Source: Clostridia bacterium | Lineage (GTDB): Bacteria; Bacillota; Clostridia; TANB77; CAG-508 | NCBI GenBank assembly: GCA_022795075.1 | Contig: JAAWGB010000015.1 | Location: 1-35,748, forward strand | Direction of reading: 5' to 3' | DNA: 35,748 bases | Shown here: piece after piece, positions 1 through 7,028 of the stretch | How the letters are laid out: each line of letters starts with the position of its first letter | How positions within the stretch are numbered: position 1 is the stretch's first letter | Notes under the pieces: generated by a model | Databases searched by the model: none | Told to the model about the DNA's origin: nothing | Seen by the model: the letters and a program-made list of their open reading frames with translations, nothing else | Program-made: the position numbers and the translations under genes

Positions 1-1
1 A

Positions 2-1876
2 ACCGTAACAATTGATAGTAAAACAAGTGCTTATGGAGATAGCTTAGTAGAATTAACAAGTGATGGAGCAGCAGATTTAGGAATTACCTTAACAACAACT
101 GCAACATCAAGTTCAAATGTAGGAACCTATGCAATTACAGGAACAGCAACAAATAGCAACTACAATGTAAACTTTGTAAATGGAACCTATACAATTACAC
201 CAAGAGCAATCACAGTAAAAGCTGATGACAAAACAGGTGTAATTGGAGCAAGTATCAAAGAATTAACTTATACAATTACAGCAGGAAACTTAGTAAACGA
301 AGCAGATATAACATTTAATGTAACAACAACAGCAACAGCAGGATCAGTAGCTGGAACTTACCCAATTGTAGTAACAGCAAGTCAAAATAATAACTATGAT
401 GTAACAACTCAAAATGGTACTTATACTATCACAGAAAAAATGAACCCAGAATACACAGTACCAACAGGATTAACAGCTAATTATGGAGATAAATTATCAA
501 GTGTAGTATTACCAAAAGGATTTACATTTGAAGAAATGACAGCAGATACAACAGTAGGAAATGCAGGAAAGAATACCTTTAAGGTGACTTATACACCAGA
601 TGATACAGAAAACTACAATATTATTACAGGTATTGAAGTAATAATTGATGTTAAGAAAATAGCTTATGTATTACCATCAAGTGTAAAATTTGACAGCCTA
701 GAAGTAGCATATGATGGACAAGAACATGTTATTACTGTAACAGGATTACCAACTGGTATTACAGCAACCTATGAAAATAATAAAGGAACAGCTAATGGAA
801 CTTACAACGCAGTTGCAACCTTCCACTTAAGTGAAGAATTGAGTAAAAATTACTCATCAGTAAGCCCAGCTAGAATGGAGGCTACATTGAAAATAGTAGG
901 AATACAATCTATCAAACTTGAAAATGTGCCAACAGATATTTATTACGGACAAGATTTAAAAACAGCTTATGGAATTAAAGTAAAAGTAACAAAATCTAAT
1001 GGAGAAGTAGAAACAATTAATTTAAGAGACTGTGATTTAGAAGGAAATACTTCAGCAACAGGAAAACAACCATTTACAGTAACTTATAAAGGACAATCAG
1101 CAACATTTGAAGTAATGATACATGACTATGTAAAAGCTATTACAACTACTTATAATGATGTAACTAATCCAAAATATCCATATGGACAAACAATTGATAG
1201 TAGTAAAGTTAAAGTACTTGGAACCTATGCTTCAGGAAAAATTGGAGATTTAACAGCAAAATCAACAATTACAAATGTTCCAACATCATTAACAAAAACA
1301 ACTACTTACAATGCAAGTTATATAGATGAATTTAGCGGAAATCTTACAGCAACTAATACTTTAAATATGTACTTACCAAATGTTAATTACAGCATCAATG
1401 GAGAAGCAACAAAAGTATTAACACAAGGTGAAACAATTACAACTATGTTTGATGTAAAAGTTTTTGCAACAAACGGATATACTGTAAAAGTAAATGGAGT
1501 AGAAGTTCCATCAACAGGAAAAACATTAAGCGGAGAAGGAACTTATACAATCGAATTAAGTTTCAATGGAACTACATTAGTAAACGGAACAGTAGTAATT
1601 GAAAAAGAAAGAGAAGTAAGATGGACTTACTTAAGAAGTGCAGATAATTCAATTTATGGTATTGAATTTGTAGCAGAAGATGTTGAATTATTGAAAACAA
1701 TACAAATAAATGAAGTTAGAGGTGAAAAAAGAAAATATACTATAACACCAGACCAATTAGTAAATAATAGATTTATATTTACAGGATCAAATGGTACATT
1801 TAATATGACATTTGTTACAATAGGTGGAAATAATGGAGGATCAGGTTCTAACTTTAAAGTTGTACCAATTCAATAA
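2..1876 (+). CDS. Surface protein with MBG-type beta repeats (5' end outside window)
   Basis: The reading frame is open from base 2, so this is the C-terminal 624 residues of a larger protein; the first ATG inside the window (440) is not a real start. Successive modules end in NGTYTIT-like strings, the pattern of MBG (mostly beta, glycine-containing) domains of bacterial surface adhesins. A bacterial-Ig-like stretch follows (IQSIKLENVPTDIYYGQDLK). There is no LPXTG motif or membrane anchor at the C terminus. The last ~85 residues, with SIYGIEF and ending FKVVPIQ, form a module that recurs in the next gene. Likely an exported structural or adhesive protein; the ligand is unknown. Family-level call is good, function is inferred. 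Confidence 0.8.
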   Translation, partial: TVTIDSKTSAYGDSLVELTSDGAADLGITLTTTATSSSNVGTYAITGTATNSNYNVNFVNGTYTITPRAITVKADDKTGVIGASIKELTYTITAGNLVNEADITFNVTTTATAGSVAGTYPIVVTASQNNNYDVTTQNGTYTITEKMNPEYTVPTGLTANYGDKLSSVVLPKGFTFEEMTADTTVGNAGKNTFKVTYTPDDTENYNIITGIEVIIDVKKIAYVLPSSVKFDSLEVAYDGQEHVITVTGLPTGITATYENNKGTANGTYNAVATFHLSEELSKNYSSVSPARMEATLKIVGIQSIKLENVPTDIYYGQDLKTAYGIKVKVTKSNGEVETINLRDCDLEGNTSATGKQPFTVTYKGQSATFEVMIHDYVKAITTTYNDVTNPKYPYGQTIDSSKVKVLGTYASGKIGDLTAKSTITNVPTSLTKTTTYNASYIDEFSGNLTATNTLNMYLPNVNYSINGEATKVLTQGETITTMFDVKVFATNGYTVKVNGVEVPSTGKTLSGEGTYTIELSFNGTTLVNGTVVIEKEREVRWTYLRSADNSIYGIEFVAEDVELLKTIQINEVRGEKRKYTITPDQLVNNRFIFTGSNGTFNMTFVTIGGNNGGSGSNFKVVPIQ

Positions 1877-1899
1877 CAATCTTATAAACTAGTATATAA

Positions 1900-1919
1900 G
1901 GACTGATGTGAATCAGTCC
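1900..1919 (+). terminator. Perfect 8-bp hairpin after the surface protein
   Basis: GGACTGAT and ATCAGTCC pair around a GTGA loop, 24 bases after the stop codon. No T-run follows, so it may be a weak terminator or an mRNA-stabilising stem rather than a canonical intrinsic terminator. Confidence 0.4.
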
Positions 1920-1969
1920 CTATATGCTAAAATAAACAAAAAATTTTATTAAGAGAGGTTACGTTCAAT

Positions 1970-2359
1970 ATGAAAAAAATATTATATGGAATTATTTTAA
2001 TAGCAATAATTATAGTAGTAATAGTTGTTGTAATAAAAACAAATAATTCAAATGATATGAATAAAAATGAACAAAACATAGAAAGTGTAGTAACAAAAAC
2101 TGTAGAAATAGAGGGGAAGAAGGCAAAATATACTTTATTAGAAAATGAAGATTCAACTATATATGGTATTCAATTTGAAAACACAGATTTGATGACAAAA
2201 ATAGAGATCGTTAAAAGAGGTTCAATAGAAGATATAAAAAATTTGATAAAAAATGATAGTTATAAATTTACGACAGATGGTGTTTACAAATTAAATATAG
2301 AAACAGTAGATGGCACAAGAATTACTACTACTACGTTTAAAGTTGTTGCACAAAAATAA
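1970..2359 (+). CDS. Small membrane-anchored protein sharing the upstream protein's C-terminal module
   Basis: 129 residues. Residues 4-22 form one very hydrophobic segment (signal anchor), followed by an Asn/Lys-rich linker. The C-terminal ~75 residues (STIYGIQF ... TFKVVAQK) resemble the end of the preceding large protein (SIYGIEF ... NFKVVPIQ), suggesting a duplicated extracellular domain. The start is supported by AGAGAGG about 12 bases upstream. It probably faces the outside of the cell; I do not recognise a named family. Confidence 0.7.
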   Translation: MKKILYGIILIAIIIVVIVVVIKTNNSNDMNKNEQNIESVVTKTVEIEGKKAKYTLLENEDSTIYGIQFENTDLMTKIEIVKRGSIEDIKNLIKNDSYKFTTDGVYKLNIETVDGTRITTTTFKVVAQK

Positions 2360-2378
2360 TAAAATAATTAGAAGAATA

Positions 2379-2413
2379 GGGCTGATAGAAAATTACTTTA
2401 TCAGCTCTTTCTT
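2379..2413 (+). terminator. Intrinsic terminator
   Basis: GGGCTGATA pairs with TATCAGCTC (one G-T pair) across an 11-base loop and is followed by TTTCTT. It lies 20 bases after the stop of the 129-aa gene. Confidence 0.65.
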
Positions 2414-2443
2414 AAAATAAGATAAAAGAAGGGAATGGAAAAA

Positions 2444-2752
2444 ATGGAAAAAGAAAAAAACTTAGGAAAAAAAATAGCTTACTTAGTTGTTGCTGCCATT
2501 GTTATAATAGTAGCAGTTGTTATGATTTATAAGAATAATGGGAATAATAATAATAATGACTCACTAAATGGAACCAATGTGGTAACCAATGAAGATACTC
2601 CGCAAGAAGCAGAGCAACAAGCACCTATTACACAAGGACCAGAAGATGAAACACAAGCAGGAGTAGGAGAACAAACAGACGAAGAAACACAAAATGTAGA
2701 ATCTTCAGGAGTGGAAGAAGACACAAATGCAGGGGTACAAAATCCCGAATAA
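2444..2752 (+). CDS. Small membrane-anchored acidic, low-complexity protein
   Basis: About 102 residues. A short Lys/Glu-rich start is followed by one transmembrane segment (AYLVVAAIVIIVAVVMIY). Then comes an Asn run and a long Glu/Gln/Thr/Pro-rich acidic tail with no fold signature. ATG 2444 is preferred to ATG 2435 because the AGAAGGG ribosome binding site is only 1-2 bases from the latter. Its place between surface proteins and a sortase suggests an envelope role, but none can be assigned. Confidence 0.6.
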   Translation: MEKEKNLGKKIAYLVVAAIVIIVAVVMIYKNNGNNNNNDSLNGTNVVTNEDTPQEAEQQAPITQGPEDETQAGVGEQTDEETQNVESSGVEEDTNAGVQNPE

Positions 2753-2781
2753 CAAAAAATAAAAAATAACATCATAAGATA

Positions 2782-2810
2782 TTTACAAAGAAAAATAAGT
2801 ATGCTATAAT
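2782..2810 (+). promoter_or_regulatory. Sigma-A-type promoter of the sortase gene
   Basis: TTTACA (2782-2787), 17-base spacer, TATAAT (2805-2810). It reads toward the sortase about 80 bases downstream. Confidence 0.7.
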
Positions 2811-2840
2811 TATTTCGATCGGAAAAAATGTCGAAATAAT
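2809..2840 (+). other. Leader hairpin upstream of the sortase
   Basis: ATTATTTCGA and TCGAAATAAT form a perfect 10-bp inverted repeat around a 12-base loop. It starts at the promoter -10 element, so it spans the expected transcription start. It could be an operator or a 5' UTR stem; there is no terminator T-run. Confidence 0.5.
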
Positions 2841-2888
2841 TTGGCGTATTTATTAATATCATAATAAAGAAGAAAAGAGGAATTTTTA

Positions 2889-3500
2889 TTGAATACAAAG
2901 CGTTTTAGAAAAGGAAAACATAGAGGTCAAAAAGAAAATAAAAAATTCAGTAGCAGACAAATAAAATTTTTTTCGTTAATTCTAATAGTCATAATTTTGC
3001 TATTTGGAATTAGTAAATTCATAAAAGAATCAGACTTTATTGGAACAACAGAAGAAAAAAATTCACCACAAACACAGGTAGTAGATATTAATAACATACC
3101 AGATAAAATGGGAGGATATAAAGTACTAGGTGTACTTGTTATTGACAAGTTAGGGTTAGAAAAAAACATATTAGAAGAAACAACAGATGCATCATTAAAT
3201 TTATCGGTTACCAAATTTTATGGACCAAATTTAAATGAAATAGGCAATTTTTGTATAACGGGACATAACTATAAAGACATTTTTGAATGTGCCAATGATT
3301 TAGCACTAGAAGATACCTTTTATGTAATTGACAAAGCCAATCGAGAAAAAGTTACGTATAAAATTTATGACAAATATACAGTTAATCCAACTGAACTAGA
3401 TTGTCTAAGTCAAGAAACACAAGGGAAAAGAGAGATTACCCTTATCACCTGTAATCCAGGTGGAATTACAAGACTTATCGTAAAAGCACGAGAAGTTTAA
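2889..3500 (+). CDS. Sortase family transpeptidase
   Basis: 203 residues starting at TTG, with AGAGG 8 bases upstream. A basic N terminus and one membrane segment (about 26-46) anchor an extracytoplasmic sortase domain. The catalytic triad is visible: His126 in TGHN, Cys188 in TLITC, Arg195 in TRLIVKA. Sortases cleave sorting motifs such as LPXTG and attach the protein to peptidoglycan or pilins. The gene sits directly before a secreted cohesin/dockerin-like protein with an LPQTGG string, a plausible substrate. The sortase class cannot be settled by eye; a class-D-like enzyme seems likely. Confidence 0.9.
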   Translation: MNTKRFRKGKHRGQKENKKFSSRQIKFFSLILIVIILLFGISKFIKESDFIGTTEEKNSPQTQVVDINNIPDKMGGYKVLGVLVIDKLGLEKNILEETTDASLNLSVTKFYGPNLNEIGNFCITGHNYKDIFECANDLALEDTFYVIDKANREKVTYKIYDKYTVNPTELDCLSQETQGKREITLITCNPGGITRLIVKAREV

Positions 3501-3530
3501 TCTCAAAATAAAAATTTTAAGGAGGAAGAA

Positions 3531-6020
3531 ATGAAAAAGTCATTTTTTGGAATAGTAACTATCATGTTATTATTAGCAATGGTGTTGCCATTATCTGTAA
3601 ATGCTGCAACATTATCAGTTGATAAATCTGAAATGAATGTAGGAGATATTGTAACAGTAGAGGTAACAACCAAACAAGATGTTGAATCAATTCAATTTGA
3701 TTTACAATTTGATCATAGTAAATACGAATATGTAAATGATTCTGCAGCAAGTGATTTGGATACTACCGATTCAAATCTAATTGCTGACAATATGGTAAGA
3801 GTTTCTGCCTTTGATATGAATCAAGCAAAAGCAGATACAGTAACCATGAAATTTAAAGCAATAGCTGGAGGAAGTAGTGTTCCATTCAAAGTATTAGGAA
3901 CAGTAGAAATTGGAGAAAATGGAGAAACATTTGATGCAACAGAAGTGCAAGTTAAACAAATAAAAGGAGAATCTACAGAGCTAAATAACAGTACACAATA
4001 TCTAGATGGAAAAGGACAAGCAATTACAAGACTTCCTCAAACAGGAGGAAAAAATCTAATTGGAATTTATGGACAATTAGTAGCTGGTAAAAATGTAGTA
4101 ACTTATGCTTTACCATATAGTGATGATACTCTTTCTATTGCTGATATTAAAGCACAATTTGGAACAGGAATAGAAATTACAGGAGCAGACAATGACATTG
4201 TAGGTACAGGAAAAGAATTTTCTATAGGTAGTGCTACCTATACAATTGTTATTTATGGTGACGTAAATGGAGACGGAAGAGTAACAACAGCAGATGCTTT
4301 AAAAACAAGAAAAAGTGAAGAAGGAAAAGTAGCAACAGATGCTTTTGAACAAGAAGCATTAGATGTTGTAAAAGCACCAGGAAAAGATAATGGAGAAAAT
4401 ACAGCAAATGCGTTAGCACAACAAGCATTTATATTAAGAAAACAATATGGAACACAAGAACAAACTATTATTGATGAATATCCAGAAAAAGCAGAAAAAG
4501 ACTTAATCAAAGGTATTGCTGGAACCGAACAAGCAGCTAATAACAAATATCGTTATGAAGATATTGCAGTAGCAGATGTAGTTTCTGTAGCTGGTAGTGA
4601 TGCTATCACAGAAGATATTTTAAGTTATGAAATAAAATTAAATGGAGCTATTGTTGATAAAAATAGTAAAACAGCACAAGTAGATTATATTGACAATGGT
4701 AATGGTAATTTCTCAATATCATTATATGCAGCAAAAGCAGGAAACTACGAAGTAACACCAATTATAGCAGGTGTAAATGTAGAAGGTGGAATACAAAGAG
4801 GAAATACCTATTTAGTAGAAGTAGCTGAAAGTAACGAAATAACAGGATTTAAACTAAAAGAAGGTTCAACTGAAATTACAGGAAAAGTTCAAGTAAGAGT
4901 TGGAAAACAAAAAGAATTAAATGTTGAATTTATACATGAATATACAGATACAAAATTTGGTACGACTCCAGAACCATTTGTTATTACAGATGTTGATAGC
5001 AATAAAGTAAATATTACAGCAGATAGTACTTATTTTGCACCTGAAACAGCTTTTGCTAATAATGTACTTACTGTAAAACCACAAAGTCAAGTAGGAAATG
5101 CTACTTTAACATTAGCGATAGATAATGTTTCAAAAGCAGTTAATGTAGAAATTCAAGCAGAAGCAAGAATAGCAGGAATTTCATTAAATGGAACAAAACT
5201 TACTGATAATACATCAGTAGAAACGCTTAATATATACAAAGATACTAATTATATTGCATCTGATAAAACAGTAAAAAAAGTAGAAAAAATTCAGAATACA
5301 GAAGGAACACTAGTAGATAGTGTATTTACAATATTACCAATAGCATTTGTAGACGAAGATGGTGATATTAGAAATACAGTTAAGAGAGAAGATATTGAAG
5401 ATAATATTTATGAAACATTAGATCCACGTAATCATTATGATCTTGATATTAACTATTATGCTTTAAATGACAAAAATGAATATGAAGCAAAAACCAATGT
5501 AAAAGATAGAATTGATGCTATTGGAGTAGCATTAACATTAGAACTTGAAGAAGGTTGGTTAGAATATGTAAATGAAGGTTTAACAATTGAATTTAATACA
5601 CTAAATGGTACAAAAGCTATAACCATGCCAGTAAAAGTATTTGAAAAAGGTGTTGAAGTAACAACAGAAGCTCCTTTAGCAGATGAACCAACTCAAGACG
5701 CACCAACTCAAGAACCAACTACTCCAGATGTAGATAATAGTAATAATACAGGAGATGTTAACAAAGAACCAGTAGAAGATGAAAATGAAACACCTTCTAC
5801 CAGTGGAAAACCACAAGAACCAAGTGATGACAAAGAAGAAACAGACGTTCCAAATGAAGGAACCAATGAAGGTGATGATACAACTGGAGGAGATAACAAT
5901 AACACAGATACAGATAATCCAGAAAACTCAACAAGACCTCAACCATCACCAGATGATGATACAGAAGGACCAACTGAAGAAGATAACAGTGGTTCAGTAG
6001 TAGTAGAAGAAGAAAATTAA
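3531..6020 (+). CDS. Secreted cohesin-like / dockerin-like surface protein
   Basis: 829 residues with a clear signal peptide (about 1-25, cleavage near VNA-A). Residues 26-145 resemble a cohesin domain (TLSVDKSEMNVGDIVTVEV...). An LPQTGG string is at 168-173. Residues 244-257 (DVNGDGRVTTADAL) are a dockerin/EF-hand-like calcium loop followed by a degenerate second half. The middle is beta-rich, and the last ~115 residues are a very acidic Asp/Glu/Thr/Pro tail with no membrane anchor. It follows the sortase by 30 bases with GGAGG before the ATG, so the two are probably co-transcribed. A scaffold or cell-wall protein is likely; partners are unknown. Confidence 0.82.
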   Translation: MKKSFFGIVTIMLLLAMVLPLSVNAATLSVDKSEMNVGDIVTVEVTTKQDVESIQFDLQFDHSKYEYVNDSAASDLDTTDSNLIADNMVRVSAFDMNQAKADTVTMKFKAIAGGSSVPFKVLGTVEIGENGETFDATEVQVKQIKGESTELNNSTQYLDGKGQAITRLPQTGGKNLIGIYGQLVAGKNVVTYALPYSDDTLSIADIKAQFGTGIEITGADNDIVGTGKEFSIGSATYTIVIYGDVNGDGRVTTADALKTRKSEEGKVATDAFEQEALDVVKAPGKDNGENTANALAQQAFILRKQYGTQEQTIIDEYPEKAEKDLIKGIAGTEQAANNKYRYEDIAVADVVSVAGSDAITEDILSYEIKLNGAIVDKNSKTAQVDYIDNGNGNFSISLYAAKAGNYEVTPIIAGVNVEGGIQRGNTYLVEVAESNEITGFKLKEGSTEITGKVQVRVGKQKELNVEFIHEYTDTKFGTTPEPFVITDVDSNKVNITADSTYFAPETAFANNVLTVKPQSQVGNATLTLAIDNVSKAVNVEIQAEARIAGISLNGTKLTDNTSVETLNIYKDTNYIASDKTVKKVEKIQNTEGTLVDSVFTILPIAFVDEDGDIRNTVKREDIEDNIYETLDPRNHYDLDINYYALNDKNEYEAKTNVKDRIDAIGVALTLELEEGWLEYVNEGLTIEFNTLNGTKAITMPVKVFEKGVEVTTEAPLADEPTQDAPTQEPTTPDVDNSNNTGDVNKEPVEDENETPSTSGKPQEPSDDKEETDVPNEGTNEGDDTTGGDNNNTDTDNPENSTRPQPSPDDDTEGPTEEDNSGSVVVEEEN

Positions 6021-6037
6021 AAAATTATCTTTAACTA

Positions 6038-6073
6038 AAAAAGTCAGCTGTACTAAAATACAGTTGACTTTTT
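6038..6073 (+). terminator. Strong intrinsic terminator (possibly bidirectional)
   Basis: AAAAAGTCAGCTGTA pairs with TACAGTTGACTTTTT around a 6-base loop, with A- and T-runs on either side. It lies between the convergent 829-aa gene and the Crp/Fnr gene. Confidence 0.85.
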
Positions 6074-6118
6074 ACTTTAGTTTCAATATTTTGGGACAGA
6101 AGAAAATATTTAAGTTAA

Positions 6119-6751
6119 CTATTTATAAAGTAAAGTGATCTTGTTTCCCGTTTTTTCAATAAACCCCTCTTCTTTTAAGAGTTTTAGTTCTCTCATCATG
6201 GCACTTCTATCAACACTTAAATAGTCTGCCAAATCTGTTAAAGAAAAAGGCAAAGAGAAACTTTTATTTAATGTTCTAGTTGATAACATGGTAAAGTAAC
6301 CAATTAATTTGTCACGGGTAGAGCGTTTGGTGAGCAATTCAATTCTCATGTTTAAATCAGTGACTTTGCTTAAAATTAATTCTGGCAAGTCTTCGGAAAG
6401 CTTTTGGTGAAATTTACAACTATTTTTACATTTGCTGTGAATATCATTATAACTATAAAAAAGAACTTCGCATTTTTCTCGTGCTTCTACTAGTAATTCG
6501 TTATTAGTTGTAATGGTATAAAATACTTCTCCAAATACATCGTTTTTTGAAAAATGTTCAACAATAGTTCTGTTTCCATTTAAGTCGTAGCGAACTAAAT
6601 CAGCATTACCACTTACTAAAATACAAAATTGATTTCTCTTTTTGATGTAACTGGTTATGATTTCATTTTTTAAAAAAGATTTTTTTTGAGTTTTTTGACA
6701 ACTATGTTCAAAGTTGCTAATAAATTCTTCAATATTAAAATTAAGATCCAT
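6119..6751 (-). CDS. Crp/Fnr-family transcriptional regulator
   Basis: 210 residues. The N-terminal part is a cyclic-nucleotide-binding-like beta barrel (ILVSGNADLVRYDLNGNRTIVEHFSKNDVFGE), then a long dimerisation helix. The C-terminal winged helix carries LTDLADYLSVDRSAMMRELKLLKEEGFIE. A CKNSC pair and further cysteines leave redox or metal sensing possible, but the classical FNR cluster pattern is not evident. It is divergent from nrdD with two matching palindromes in the shared upstream region, so it probably activates nrdD and represses itself. The start is supported by AAGGA upstream. Confidence 0.88.
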   Translation of the reverse strand: MDLNFNIEEFISNFEHSCQKTQKKSFLKNEIITSYIKKRNQFCILVSGNADLVRYDLNGNRTIVEHFSKNDVFGEVFYTITTNNELLVEAREKCEVLFYSYNDIHSKCKNSCKFHQKLSEDLPELILSKVTDLNMRIELLTKRSTRDKLIGYFTMLSTRTLNKSFSLPFSLTDLADYLSVDRSAMMRELKLLKEEGFIEKTGNKITLLYK

Positions 6752-6784
6752 TTTTCATTCCTTTTTTATATTTTTTAATTTAAA

Positions 6785-6815
6785 TGTTACAGTTTACTGA
6801 AAATAAGTTAAATGA
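6785..6815 (+). repeat. Possible fragment of the GTTACAGTTCACT repeat family
   Basis: GTTACAGTTTACTGAAAATAA resembles the left end of the elements at 21098 (reverse orientation) and 35590. Only this end is recognisable, so it may be a decayed copy or chance similarity in AT-rich DNA. Confidence 0.3.
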
Positions 6816-6835
6816 TAAATTTATTCATTAATCAT

Positions 6836-6841
6836 ATTATA
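6836..6841 (-). promoter_or_regulatory. Candidate -10 element for the Crp/Fnr gene
   Basis: On the minus strand this reads TATAAT. The expected -35 position falls inside the palindrome at 6851-6866, so binding there would be expected to block transcription of the regulator gene. Confidence 0.5.
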
Positions 6842-6850
6842 CAATAAAAA

Positions 6851-6866
6851 AGTTGCAAATGCAACA
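6851..6866. promoter_or_regulatory. Crp/Fnr-type operator 1 (probable autorepression site)
   Basis: AGTTG-CAAATG-CAACA has the 5-6-5 architecture of Crp/Fnr-family sites and differs from operator 2 by one half-site base. Its centre is about 30 bases upstream of the predicted start of the regulator mRNA. Confidence 0.6.
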
Positions 6867-6952
6867 TGATCAATGTAACATGTTTGTAATGTAAATGTAA
6901 TGTTTGATCAAATATACTAGGCTAGCATCATTCAAATTGATTGCAAATAATT

Positions 6953-6968
6953 TGTTGCTTTTACAACA
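6953..6968. promoter_or_regulatory. Crp/Fnr-type operator 2 (probable nrdD activator site)
   Basis: TGTTG-CTTTTA-CAACA is a perfect 5-6-5 palindrome centred at 6960.5. With the nrdD -10 at 6989-6994 (TATAAT) and a start near 7001, the centre falls at about -41, the class II activator position. No good -35 hexamer is present, consistent with activator dependence. Confidence 0.65.
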
Positions 6969-6988
6969 GAAAAACAAAAATTTTAAGT

Positions 6989-6994
6989 TATAAT
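6989..6994 (+). promoter_or_regulatory. -10 element of nrdD
   Basis: TATAAT 35 bases before the nrdD start, without a recognisable -35 element but with the operator palindrome at the activating distance. Confidence 0.6.
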
Positions 6995-7028
6995 AAAAAC
7001 ATACTAAAAATTAGAGGAGAGGGAAAAG

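Noticed and set aside
2527..2898. Minus-strand 123-codon ORF opposite the acidic small protein
   Set aside because: Cys/Ser/Val-rich antisense of Glu/Gln/Thr codons; no ribosome binding site or recognisable motif.
5779..6000. Plus-strand ORF inside the acidic tail of the 829-aa protein
   Set aside because: Out-of-frame reading of a repetitive region within a well-supported gene.
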